From: Nannocystis exedens
GTDB lineage: Bacteria; Myxococcota_A; Polyangia; Nannocystales; Nannocystaceae
Assembly: GCF_002343915.1 (NCBI RefSeq)
Contig: NZ_NETK01000001.1
Coordinates: forward strand, 2,614,001-2,678,000
Length of the DNA: 64,000 bases
Reading direction: 5' to 3'
Shown here: piece after piece, positions 46,401 through 53,365 of the stretch
Position numbering within the stretch: the stretch's first letter is position 1
How the letters are laid out: each line of letters opens with the position of its first letter
Made by a program: the position numbers and the translations under genes
Notes under the pieces: generated by a model
The model's database searches: none
The model's input: the letters and a program-made list of their open reading frames with translations, nothing else
Told to the model about the DNA's origin: nothing

Positions 46401-46806
46401 CATCAACATGACCGACCTCAAGAACATGACCGAGCGGAGCAAGCCGCTCAAGGGTCACGAGACGGCCATCACCGCCCTGTTCTTCGAGCCAGGCAGCGAG
46501 CTCCTGGTGTCCGCCAGCGCCGACAAGACCTTGCGGCTGTGGCTCGTCGACGACCTCAGCCGTGGCGGCGAGGTGCGATCGATCCCCCTCACCGGCCACG
46601 CCGGTCCCGTCAGCGCCATGCGCGTCGACGGCACCGGCCGCCTGCTCGCCAGCAGCGGCGCCGACGGGGCCCTGCGCGTCTGGCCGCTCAAGCACGACCT
46701 CCTGATCGCGCTGGCCTGCCGCACCGTCGGCCGCGACTTCAGCGACGACGAGTGGAGCACGCTCTACCCCGGCGAGCCAATCGAGCCGCTGTGCGAGGGC
46801 AAGTAG
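43468..46806 (+). CDS. FHA - transmembrane - WD40 repeat protein of the T6SS locus
   Basis: 1112 residues from ATG 43468. FHA domain (about 1-95) with VVVGREAEHDLQL, ASRQHARLS and DLGSRNGTKVNGK, an intact phosphothreonine-binding set. A Pro/Ala-rich linker (100-205) follows, then a conserved juxtamembrane helix (RWRDLGKPEGLLLHGPLLKRGLAW ... LHREFIYASRGDR) and a membrane helix at about 268-290. From about 370 to the end there are roughly 14 WD40 blades (GTVDLWDL, GNVTVWDMR, NKIYVWDA, GTLRLWPL, GALRVWPL). If the topology is as drawn, FHA is cytoplasmic and the propellers periplasmic. The juxtamembrane module is shared with the FHA-LysM-peptidase protein across the convergent gap. Confidence 0.87.
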   Translation: MLHIAVEREGQPRKELRFAKDVVVVGREAEHDLQLNFEDGASRQHARLSQERGQHFVEDLGSRNGTKVNGKRIAAKTPIKAGDEIEVGKVKIYLVGEAGAGGSRGTARVQPRAEDDQTTQRAVKQAPRPAKAAAPEPAPKARPAPEPARPAPRAPRPAPEPEAGLPDSSIRVNLRQPEPEPAAAPEPEGKPTGPVNDENEACRSQIDPLARRWRDLGKPEGLLLHGPLLKRGLAWAASDRKLRPRPSELHREFIYASRGDRRHRIRDLGLRAGALTVALIGGNVAAHVLHDDLVLKDAAAGREAGAGQCTPDNPAVQRANLLAQKAAEQTDLELAILAGTRAVSAADGPCARQSDAERALRIALSRQRSRVIGRGASPIRHADVARDERDVVTVDDTGAVILYDRTGATQPKTLPSSSGAGKVAALGPEGRWLAVGTGKGTVDLWDLQQRTAPKLTRQLESHRDPVTAISFSEDGRFFATGDRRGNVTVWDMRGTDAGAKLGELRQHSGAIEQLVFRDGGSRLYSFGGKQAIATDLQDGRKKGKQLNLAIGGDATAFAVNGEGDEVVVGDSIGQVVRWRVRTLARAQQDALASHTGAVVDLAFLPGARAVLSLGTDKQLIVTELDQMMREGSEPLRVGLRGLQAEPKALAADPTGRRIAVAAQDNKIYVWDAAQRHTSAQPVVVFDEHVDTIESVLPSYDGNSLLSASADGTLRLWPLQNADAGGALAVLSDHRGPITGLGLSSDGGRMVSLGQDKALRAWRLDNRGTPRRILERTFEQAPQALAVSPDGVWAAVGVERQLLIYSLSGSEREPKPIERAQHDDLISHVAFSPDNRWLVSADFSGAINTWSMKSDGPEDSPARGVALGRSITALAVSPSSPYFAVAAADNRVTLWPMTGNGGEQQVVQHEKSVLSLTFSGGGDLLVSTSDDARAILRTVDKGKTAELPERSAVAHDSRVRAAAFSPDKRWLATGSDDGVINMTDLKNMTERSKPLKGHETAITALFFEPGSELLVSASADKTLRLWLVDDLSRGGEVRSIPLTGHAGPVSAMRVDGTGRLLASSGADGALRVWPLKHDLLIALACRTVGRDFSDDEWSTLYPGEPIEPLCEGK
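45299..45312. repeat. In-gene copy of the TGTCC-N4-GGACA hairpin
   Basis: TGTCCCTCGGGACA inside a WD40 blade, translated within VLSLGTDKQL. Confidence 0.65.
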
Positions 46807-46926
46807 CCCGCCGTCCGCGGTCCGCACAATCCCCGGCGAATGTGCCTACCCGGAGAGCGCCACCATTCGTCGCGCCGGCGGTCTCGCACGTGCGCGTCTC
46901 GTAGCGCCCGCTCGCGGGGGCCCGGC

Positions 46927-48648
46927 TCACTTCGCGTTGCTACACGCGGTGTCGGTCGGGTCGCACTTGAAGCGGACGTGGATGTGATGGATATGCCCGT
47001 CCGAGTGCATCACCAGCGCCGGCGTGCCCTTGGGCCGCGGCCACTGGATCAGCTTCTTCAGCTCGGCCGGCGTCTCGCCCTCGGCGACCGCCGCCTTGTG
47101 CAGCTCCTCTTGCAGCCAGTGCGACAGGAAGATCTCCTGGACCGCGCCGGTCGAGTGCAGCGCGCGGATGAACCGCCACGTCGTGCGCCAGTCGACCTCC
47201 TCGGGCTCGGGCCGGCAGCTCGTCGTGCTGCAGTTCTTGCAGCCGTCGAGGTAGCGCTTGCGCTTCACCTGCAGCCAGATGTCGGCGTCGCGACCTGACT
47301 GATGCGACTTGTGACGCCCGTAGCCGCCGCCGTCCTTGAGGCTGAGGTCGGCGATCATGACCTGGTTGGTGAAGCCCTGGGCGCGGAACTCGGAGAGCCC
47401 GCGCAGCAGCTGCGACAGCGTGTAGTTGGTCGCGTAGGCGTGCGAGGCGCAGCGGACGTCGGCCAGCGCCGACGGCAGCAGCTGGACCGGGTTGACGAGC
47501 GTCCCGCTGGTCACGCCGCCGACCGAGCTCGCGCCCTCGGGGACGATGAAGATCGGCAGGTCGTCGGGGTTCGGCGTCTTGGCCCCGAACTGACCGGCGT
47601 CGATCCACAGCGTCAGCTCCTCGCCGCCCTTGAGCCGGTCGGGCGCCGTCGGGTTGAACTGGCGCAGCTTGTCGACGCTCGTGCTGTACAGGTTGGCCAC
47701 CGCCAGCCAGTCCTCGCCCTCGCCGACCGTGTAGTACTCCTGGACCAGCGGCGGCCGCGGCGGACGCGTCGTGCGGACCTTGAGCTTCATGTCCGGCACC
47801 AGCGTCGTCACCCCGCCGTTCCACTGCTGCAGCAGCACCGGCGACACCTCGTAGTAGCGGGCGATGTCCTCGAACGTCTCGCCCGGGCTGACCTGGTGCT
47901 CGATCCACTCCTCGCGCGCCGCCTGTCCCGAATAACCTGTCCTCTCGACCACCTGATCGTCGACCGCCGCCGTCGGCGTCGCGGGCGGCGGCTCGGGCTG
48001 CGCCGCCTCGGGCCGCTTGAACAGGAAGATCGCCAGCGCGCCGAGCAGCACGCCCGCGGTCGTGAACTGCACGGCCCGGCGGATCATGTGCGCCCGCATG
48101 CTCGCGCCGACGAACTCGCGCAGCAGCGGCTCGGCCTCGACCTCGGCCCGCTGCGCCGGCACGGCCATCCAACCCTCGGCCAGCGCCAGGTCGCGGCCGT
48201 GCAGCAGCAGCCGCCGCGCCCGCCCGTGGTCGACCCACTCGCGGGCGTAGCGGGCCAGCCGGCGCTGCTCCGCCGCCCGCTGCTCGTCCTCGCCGCGGGC
48301 CAGCGCGACCGGCTCGAATTTCAGCTTCTGCTCGATCTTCCGGTCGCGGTCGTCGTCGGCGATCTCGAGCACGTAGGCGCCGACGCTGAGGCGGTCGCCG
48401 GGGCCGAACTCGGTCGGCTCGACGCAGCGGCGCGAGTTGATGTAGGTGCCGTTGCGCGAGCCGCGGTCGGTGACGATGAGCTTGTCGCCCCGCATGGAGA
48501 TCCGGCAGTGCTTGCCGGACACGCCGTGGCCGCCGAGGACGAGGTTGGAGTCGACGCTGCTGCCGACCTGCATCTCCGGGCCCTTGAACGCGACCCGGCG
48601 CTCGTCGCCGTCCGGTGATATGACCTTGAAGACAGGTCCGTCGGCCAC
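46927..48648 (-). CDS. FHA - transmembrane - LysM - M74 murein endopeptidase fusion
   Basis: 573 residues from GTG 48648, with GAGGAGG just upstream. Domains: FHA (about 8-100; MQVGSSVDSNLVL, VSGKHCRIS, DRGSRNGTYINSR); juxtamembrane helix with LLLHGRDLALAEGW and LLREFVGASMRAH; membrane helix about 188-210; two LysM-like domains (about 248-290, VSPGETFEDIARYYEVSPVLLQQWNGG; about 304-349, VGEGEDWLAVANLYSTSVDKLRQFNP); and a C-terminal peptidase like MepA/M74 (about 395-565) with HKSHQSGRDADIWL and HIHHIHVRFKC, carrying the zinc His/Asp ligands. M74 enzymes cut the D-Ala-mDAP cross-links of peptidoglycan. It lies 10 bases downstream of the kinase, last in tssB-tssC-kinase-this, and would put a cell-wall cutter under phospho-signal control. 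Confidence 0.87.
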   Translation of the reverse strand: MADGPVFKVISPDGDERRVAFKGPEMQVGSSVDSNLVLGGHGVSGKHCRISMRGDKLIVTDRGSRNGTYINSRRCVEPTEFGPGDRLSVGAYVLEIADDDRDRKIEQKLKFEPVALARGEDEQRAAEQRRLARYAREWVDHGRARRLLLHGRDLALAEGWMAVPAQRAEVEAEPLLREFVGASMRAHMIRRAVQFTTAGVLLGALAIFLFKRPEAAQPEPPPATPTAAVDDQVVERTGYSGQAAREEWIEHQVSPGETFEDIARYYEVSPVLLQQWNGGVTTLVPDMKLKVRTTRPPRPPLVQEYYTVGEGEDWLAVANLYSTSVDKLRQFNPTAPDRLKGGEELTLWIDAGQFGAKTPNPDDLPIFIVPEGASSVGGVTSGTLVNPVQLLPSALADVRCASHAYATNYTLSQLLRGLSEFRAQGFTNQVMIADLSLKDGGGYGRHKSHQSGRDADIWLQVKRKRYLDGCKNCSTTSCRPEPEEVDWRTTWRFIRALHSTGAVQEIFLSHWLQEELHKAAVAEGETPAELKKLIQWPRPKGTPALVMHSDGHIHHIHVRFKCDPTDTACSNAK

Positions 48649-48658
48649 GGAGTCCTCC

Positions 48659-50356
48659 TCAGTTGGCCAGCAGCATGACGAGCAGGCCGATCATGATCAG
48701 CAGGCCGCAGGCGACGTTGACGATGATCAGCGTCTTCTGCAGCGACCACTCGGCCGGCCGCTTGGCCACCGCGGCGGCGGTCGGGCCGTCGAGCGCCATG
48801 GTGGCCTCGGCCGGGCGGGCGCGCGACGAGACCGCGGAGGCCGCGTCGGGCAGCGCCATCGTCGTCTCGCCCTGCGGGATGTTCGGGTCGGGCAGGATCA
48901 TCGTCGTGTCCTGCCGCGCCGGCGCTCCGCCCTGGTCGGGCAGGATCATCGTCGACTCGGCCCGCGGCGCCGACGGGTCGGGCAGGATCATCGTCGACTC
49001 GCTCGGGGGCGGCTTGCCCTGCCCGAGCACCACCGTGCCGCCGCTGCCGACGGCCGGGTGGCTGTCGGTGCGGAACACGACCGTGCGGTCGACCGGCGCC
49101 TCGTCCCCGCCCGCGCCGGTGGTCGGCGCCACGACGGTGCGCCCGGCCCCGGTGGTCGGCGCGACGATCGTGCGCCCCGGCGCCTGCGGGTCGACGACGG
49201 TCGCGCTCGCCGGCCGGAGCGCGGCGAGGTTGTTGTTGGGCCCGGTGGTGCCTGTCCTCGGGGACATGCTCGGCGCGATGACGGTGCGCTCGGCCGGCGG
49301 CGTCGTCGGCTTCTGCGGCACGGGCGACTTCTGCAGCAGCAGGTTCGCGCCGGTGCGGCCGGGCCGCTTGCTCGGCATCAACGTCGTGGTCGTGTCGTCC
49401 TCGTCGTCCTCTTCGGTGACGGTGCCGGACGGGCGCGGCGTCTGGCCGCGGACCTCGATCATCGTGCCCGCCGCGGTCACCGGCGCGCCGGGAGTGATCC
49501 CGGGGAAGCGACGCACGTGGGCGATCGCGTCGGCCATCGCCTTGAGGTCGGCGAAGCGCTCCTCGGGCTGCTTCCCGAGCGCGCGACGGATGAGGCCCTC
49601 GACGCCGACCGGCACGCCCGCGTCGGGCGCGACGTCGGCGAGCCTGGGCGGCGGCTCGGCCATGATCTTGCGCGCGACCTCGTAATAGGACTGGCCGTGG
49701 AACGGCAGCTGGCCGCTGACCAGCTCGAACAGCACGACCCCGAGCGCGAACACGTCGGTGCGCTCGTCGGTCGGCCGGCCCTCGAGCTGCTCGGGCGCGC
49801 GGTAGTCGACGCTGCTGCCGAGCGCCGAGTCGACGCGCGTGCTGTCGTTCGAGACGAGCTCCAGCTCGGCGATCGCATAGTCGAGGACCCGCACCTCGCC
49901 GCGATCCGTGACGAAGATGTTGCTCGGCTTGAGATCGCGGTGTGCCGCCCGCGTGCTCGAATAGACCGCGTGGAGGATCTCCGCCGTCTGGCCGCACAGC
50001 TCGAGCGCGCGCATCCACGGCATGCGACCGAGGCGCGCGCGCAGCTTGCCGACGTCGTCGCCGGTCAGAGAGTCCATCACCACGATCGGCGGGTTGCGCG
50101 AGGCCAGCCCGAGCCCGCGCGGCAGCACGAGCCCGGAGTGGCCGGCGCGACCGGCGGTCGCGACCAGCTTGGCGTAGCGGTCGAGCGCGTCGTCGCCGGC
50201 GCGCCCGGGGTCCAGGATCTTGAGCGCGACGGCCCTCTGACCCTGGGTGTCCCAGGCGCGGAACACCTGCCCGACTCCCCCGCCTCCGAGGGACTCGCGC
50301 AGCTGGTAGCGGCCGCCGACGACGGCGCCGACTCGATGTGACGAAGTGACTGCCAC
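48659..50356 (-). CDS. Tail-anchored Ser/Thr kinase of the T6SS operon with repeated TMILPD motifs
   Basis: 565 residues from GTG 50356, 4 bases after the tssC stop. Kinase domain about 15-285: LGGGGVGQVFRA glycine loop, VALKIL Lys, catalytic AHRDLKPSN, metal-binding Asp in VLDYAIAE (DFG reads DYA), and SVDYRAPEQ. The linker (about 290-535) is rich in Thr and carries near-repeats: IVAPTTGAGRTVVAPTTGAG, then (S/T)TMILPDP four times, the last as TTMALPD. These look like a ladder of phosphorylation sites for FHA readers. The C-terminus is one membrane helix (about 540-563) with almost nothing beyond. It is the natural counterpart of PpkA in threonine-phosphorylation control of T6SS. A hairpin (49253-49266) is translated. 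Confidence 0.88.
   Translation of the reverse strand: MAVTSSHRVGAVVGGRYQLRESLGGGGVGQVFRAWDTQGQRAVALKILDPGRAGDDALDRYAKLVATAGRAGHSGLVLPRGLGLASRNPPIVVMDSLTGDDVGKLRARLGRMPWMRALELCGQTAEILHAVYSSTRAAHRDLKPSNIFVTDRGEVRVLDYAIAELELVSNDSTRVDSALGSSVDYRAPEQLEGRPTDERTDVFALGVVLFELVSGQLPFHGQSYYEVARKIMAEPPPRLADVAPDAGVPVGVEGLIRRALGKQPEERFADLKAMADAIAHVRRFPGITPGAPVTAAGTMIEVRGQTPRPSGTVTEEDDEDDTTTTLMPSKRPGRTGANLLLQKSPVPQKPTTPPAERTVIAPSMSPRTGTTGPNNNLAALRPASATVVDPQAPGRTIVAPTTGAGRTVVAPTTGAGGDEAPVDRTVVFRTDSHPAVGSGGTVVLGQGKPPPSESTMILPDPSAPRAESTMILPDQGGAPARQDTTMILPDPNIPQGETTMALPDAASAVSSRARPAEATMALDGPTAAAVAKRPAEWSLQKTLIIVNVACGLLIMIGLLVMLLAN
49253..49266. repeat. In-gene copy of the TGTCC-N4-GGACA hairpin
   Basis: TGTCCTCGGGGACA in the linker of the T6SS kinase, extending on one side to GGACATGC. 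Confidence 0.65.
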
Positions 50357-50360
50357 CTGG

Positions 50361-51851
50361 CTAGGACTTGTCCAGCTTGCCGACGAGCGACAGGGTGAAC
50401 TCGGCGCCCTCGAACTTGAGGTGCGGCTCGATGGCCAGGTTGCAGCGGTACCAGCCGACCTGTCCCTCGACCTCCTCGACGATCACCTTGGCCTTGCGCA
50501 GCGGCTTGCGCGAGCGCGTGGCGGCCGGCGGATCGGGCATGTCCGACACGTACTGGCGGATCCAGTTGTTCAGCTCGCGGTCGAGGTCGGCGCGGCTCTT
50601 CCACGTGCCGATCTGCTCGCGCTGCAGGACCTTCATGTAGTGGGCGAGGCGCGTGATCACGAACATGTACGGGAGGCGCGTCCCGAGCATGTAGTTGGTC
50701 TGCGCGGCCTGCCCCTCGGCGGTCTTGGCGAACACCTTGGGCCGCTGGATCGAGTTCGCGGAGAAGAACGCCGCGTTGTCGGAGTCCTTGCGGAACACCA
50801 AGCCGATGAAGCCCTGCTCGGCGAGCTCGTACTCGCGGCGGTCGTCGAGCGAGACCTCGGTCGGGATCTTGCTCTTGATCTCGCCGCCCTGCTCGTACTG
50901 GTGGAGCGGCAGGTTGTAGACCGCGCCGCCGCCCTGCGGGCCGATGATGTTCGGGCACCAGCGGTACTTGGCGAAGCTGTCGGCGATCTTGGCGGCCATC
51001 GCCAGCGACGCCGGGCCCCACAGGTACGCGTCGTGGTTGTCGATCACCTCCTCGGTGAAGTCGAACTGCTTGACCGACAGCTCGCTCTCGCGCTTGCCGT
51101 ACGGCGCGCGCAGCATGAACCGCGGCATGCACATGCCGAGGTAGCGGGCGTCCTCGGTCTCGCGCAGGCTGTTCCACTTGGCGTACTGCGGGCCCTCGAA
51201 CAGCGCCTGCAGGTCCTTGAGCTTGGGCAGCTCGGTGAACGACTGCACGCCGAACATCTTCGGCGAGGCGTTGCCGAGGAACGGCGCGTGCGCCATGGCG
51301 CCGACGGCCGCGAACTGCTTGAGCAGCTGGATGTCCTCGGTGCCGGTGCCGAAGTCGTAGGTCGAGCAGATCACCCCGTAGGGCTTGCCGCCGAACACGC
51401 CGAAGTTGTTGCGGTAGATCGTGTTGTACAGGCCCGACTTGGTGATGTCGGGGGCGTCCTCGAAGTCGACTCGGAGGTCTTCCTTGGTCGCGTTGACGAT
51501 CTCGAGGCGGACGTTCTCGCGGAAGTCGATCTGGTCGACCAGGTACTTGAGGCCGCGCCACGACGACTCGAGCTGGCGGACCTGCGGGTGGTGGAGGATC
51601 TGGTTGACCTGCGCGGTGAGGCGGCGGTCGATGTCGGCGATCATCTCGTCGATGAGGCTCTTGTCGATCTTCGGCGCGACCTCGTTCGAGCGCAGCAGAT
51701 CGTCCATCAGCTTGCGGGTGCCGCGGCGGACCAGCTCATAGGCCTCGCCGTCGGTCGGGCCGAGCTTGGTCTCGGACAGCAGCGAGTCGAGTAGCGAGTC
51801 CTGCACCTCGGTCTGCCGCTGCGAGGCTGTCTGGGAATTCGTGTCCGTCAT
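50361..51851 (-). CDS. tssC: T6SS contractile sheath large subunit TssC
   Basis: 496 residues, full length. Typical TssC/VipB content: ESSWRGLKYLVDQIDF, FEDAPDITKSGLYNTIY, FGGKPYGVICSTYDF, FMLRAPYG, YLWGPASLAMA, ITRLAHYMKVLQREQIG, LNNWIRQYVSDMPDPP, and a C-terminal VGWYRCNLAIEPHLKFEGA. It assembles with TssB into the contractile sheath around the Hcp tube in the cytoplasm. The gap to tssB is 37 bases and to the kinase 4 bases. Confidence 0.96.
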   Translation of the reverse strand: MTDTNSQTASQRQTEVQDSLLDSLLSETKLGPTDGEAYELVRRGTRKLMDDLLRSNEVAPKIDKSLIDEMIADIDRRLTAQVNQILHHPQVRQLESSWRGLKYLVDQIDFRENVRLEIVNATKEDLRVDFEDAPDITKSGLYNTIYRNNFGVFGGKPYGVICSTYDFGTGTEDIQLLKQFAAVGAMAHAPFLGNASPKMFGVQSFTELPKLKDLQALFEGPQYAKWNSLRETEDARYLGMCMPRFMLRAPYGKRESELSVKQFDFTEEVIDNHDAYLWGPASLAMAAKIADSFAKYRWCPNIIGPQGGGAVYNLPLHQYEQGGEIKSKIPTEVSLDDRREYELAEQGFIGLVFRKDSDNAAFFSANSIQRPKVFAKTAEGQAAQTNYMLGTRLPYMFVITRLAHYMKVLQREQIGTWKSRADLDRELNNWIRQYVSDMPDPPAATRSRKPLRKAKVIVEEVEGQVGWYRCNLAIEPHLKFEGAEFTLSLVGKLDKS

Positions 51852-51888
51852 GTCCTAAAACTCCTTCTGCGATTCGGTCGCGGGCGCC

Positions 51889-52398
51889 TCACGACCCCGG
51901 CTTGTCCTCGATCCCCAGCTCCTTGATCAGCCGCGCGCGCTTGTCCGGGTCGCGCAGCGCCTCGACGAGCTTCTTCTTGAACTCCGGCACGTTGCCGCCG
52001 ACCAGCGGGCCCTTGAGAGCGGTGAGCGCGTTGCGCAGCTCCATCAGCTCCTTCAGCTCCGGCACCTGCTCGACGATCCCCTCGGGGCGGAAGTCCTTCA
52101 GCGTGTCGAACTTGAGGTTCAGCGAGAGGTCGCCCTGGTCCCCGTCGGTCAGCTTGTTGGTCACGCTGATCGAGGTCTCGAGCTTCTGCGCCGCCATCAC
52201 CTTGTCGAAGTTGTCCTTGTCGACGTTGATGGGCACGCGCTCCTCGACCGGCCGGTCGTCCTGCCGCCCGGTGAAGTCGCCGAGCATGAGGATCTTGAGC
52301 GGGAGCTCGACTTCCTCCGCAGCCCCGTCCGTGGCCGGCTTGTACGTGATGTTCACGCGCTCCTTCGGCGCGACCGATCCCTCTTTACCCTTGCTCAT
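51889..52398 (-). CDS. tssB: T6SS contractile sheath small subunit TssB
   Basis: 169 residues from ATG 52398 (MSKGKEGSVAPKERVNI); the frame is open upstream but this start matches family length. VELPLKILMLGDFTGR, RVPINVDKDNFDKVMA, LKDFRPEGIVEQVPEL and LRNALTALKGPL are classic TssB/VipA segments. First gene of the minus-strand operon tssB-tssC-kinase-FHA/M74. Confidence 0.95.
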   Translation of the reverse strand: MSKGKEGSVAPKERVNITYKPATDGAAEEVELPLKILMLGDFTGRQDDRPVEERVPINVDKDNFDKVMAAQKLETSISVTNKLTDGDQGDLSLNLKFDTLKDFRPEGIVEQVPELKELMELRNALTALKGPLVGGNVPEFKKKLVEALRDPDKRARLIKELGIEDKPGS

Positions 52399-52749
52399 GA
52401 AGGCACCATCCTCGCGGACACTACTGTTTTCCTCGCCCCGTCTGTCCCCGCGGTGCGCCAGACAGCGGCACCTCTGCGGCATGGACCATAGAACGGCCGG
52501 CCGTCCGACGTCCAGAGCGTGCGACGAGCGCCGCGATCGCGCGCGCGCGAAATCACCGCACGCTGACGCCGACGTAACGCGGATAAGGGCGCTCCGGACT
52601 TCGCCTTGAGCTCGCGCGAAAGTGACACCTGGCGCGGTTTCGAACCTGCGCGATTGTGCGAGCCAAAGTCGCGTTGGAGGCCGCGCAGGCGCGAAAATAC
52701 CGGGGTTGCGCCCGTAGCCGGCCGCGGGGCCTTTGATAAGGTGTCCCGC
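52399..52749. other. 351-bp divergent control region between tssB and hcp
   Basis: Holds the promoters of the sheath operon (minus) and hcp (plus). Visible signs: a partial family repeat CTGTCCCCGCGGTG near 52442; GCGCGAAAATACCGGGG before hcp; and TAAGGT (52737-52742) 7 bases from the hcp ATG. No gene; frames across it are extensions of tssB or hcp. Confidence 0.5.
52737..52742 (+). promoter_or_regulatory. -10-like TAAGGT before hcp
   Basis: Ends 7 bases before the hcp ATG with no ribosome-binding site between, the same close spacing as at 3025 and 4362. Confidence 0.35.
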
Positions 52750-53247
52750 ATGGCTGAGACCGTCCATCTGTACCTGAAAGCGAATGGCCAAGACATCCAG
52801 GGCGAGAGCTCGCAGACCTCGCTCGGTCGCGAGAACTCGATCGAGTGCGTCGAATTCCAAGACAGCGTCCGCACCGCGCGTGAGCACGGCAGCCGCGCCG
52901 CCGTCGGTCGCCGCGTCCACGCGCCCATCCGCGTCGTGAAGCGCATCGACAAGAGCTCGCCCCTGATCGCCAAGGCCCTGTGCCGCAACGAGAGAATCGA
53001 CGCCGAGTTCAAGTTCTTCCGCCCCAATCCGAGCGGCGACGGCACCACGGAGCAGTTCTTCACCGTCAAGCTGGAGAACGGCCGCATCGACTCGATCGAG
53101 CGCCTCTCGCCCAACGCCCTCGACCCGGCCGAGGCCAAGGCCCCGCCGCTCGAGACGGTGAGCATCGTCTACCACACCATCACGTGGATCTTCGTCCCCA
53201 CGGGCGCCGAATTCGTCGACTCGTGGTCGAACAGCGACGGCGCGTAA
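52750..53247 (+). CDS. hcp: T6SS tube protein Hcp (TssD)
   Basis: 165 residues from ATG 52750. Hcp1-family pattern: VHLYLKANGQDIQGESSQTSLGRENSIECVEFQDSV near the N-terminus, GRRVHAPIRVVKRIDKSSPLIAKAL in the middle, and VSIVYHTITWIFVPTGAEFVDSW at the end. It forms hexameric rings that stack into the secreted tube inside the TssBC sheath. Divergent from tssB and 118 bases upstream of clpV. Confidence 0.95.
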   Translation: MAETVHLYLKANGQDIQGESSQTSLGRENSIECVEFQDSVRTAREHGSRAAVGRRVHAPIRVVKRIDKSSPLIAKALCRNERIDAEFKFFRPNPSGDGTTEQFFTVKLENGRIDSIERLSPNALDPAEAKAPPLETVSIVYHTITWIFVPTGAEFVDSWSNSDGA

Positions 53248-53365
53248 GCAGCGTTCGTTGCACATAAAACGGCCTGGCGCGAGAGTTCGTCTCCGCGCCT
53301 GGCCGGCCCGCCTTTCTACTATAGCGCTCCCCCTCCATCCCCAAACATCCCCGCGAGAGACCCGC

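Noticed and set aside
42757..46827. 1356-codon minus frame opposite the FHA-WD40 gene
   Set aside because: Longest frame in the window but a shadow. The plus strand shows FHA motifs and regular WD40 blades; the minus translation is repetitive Val/Ala/Asp/Gly/Arg.
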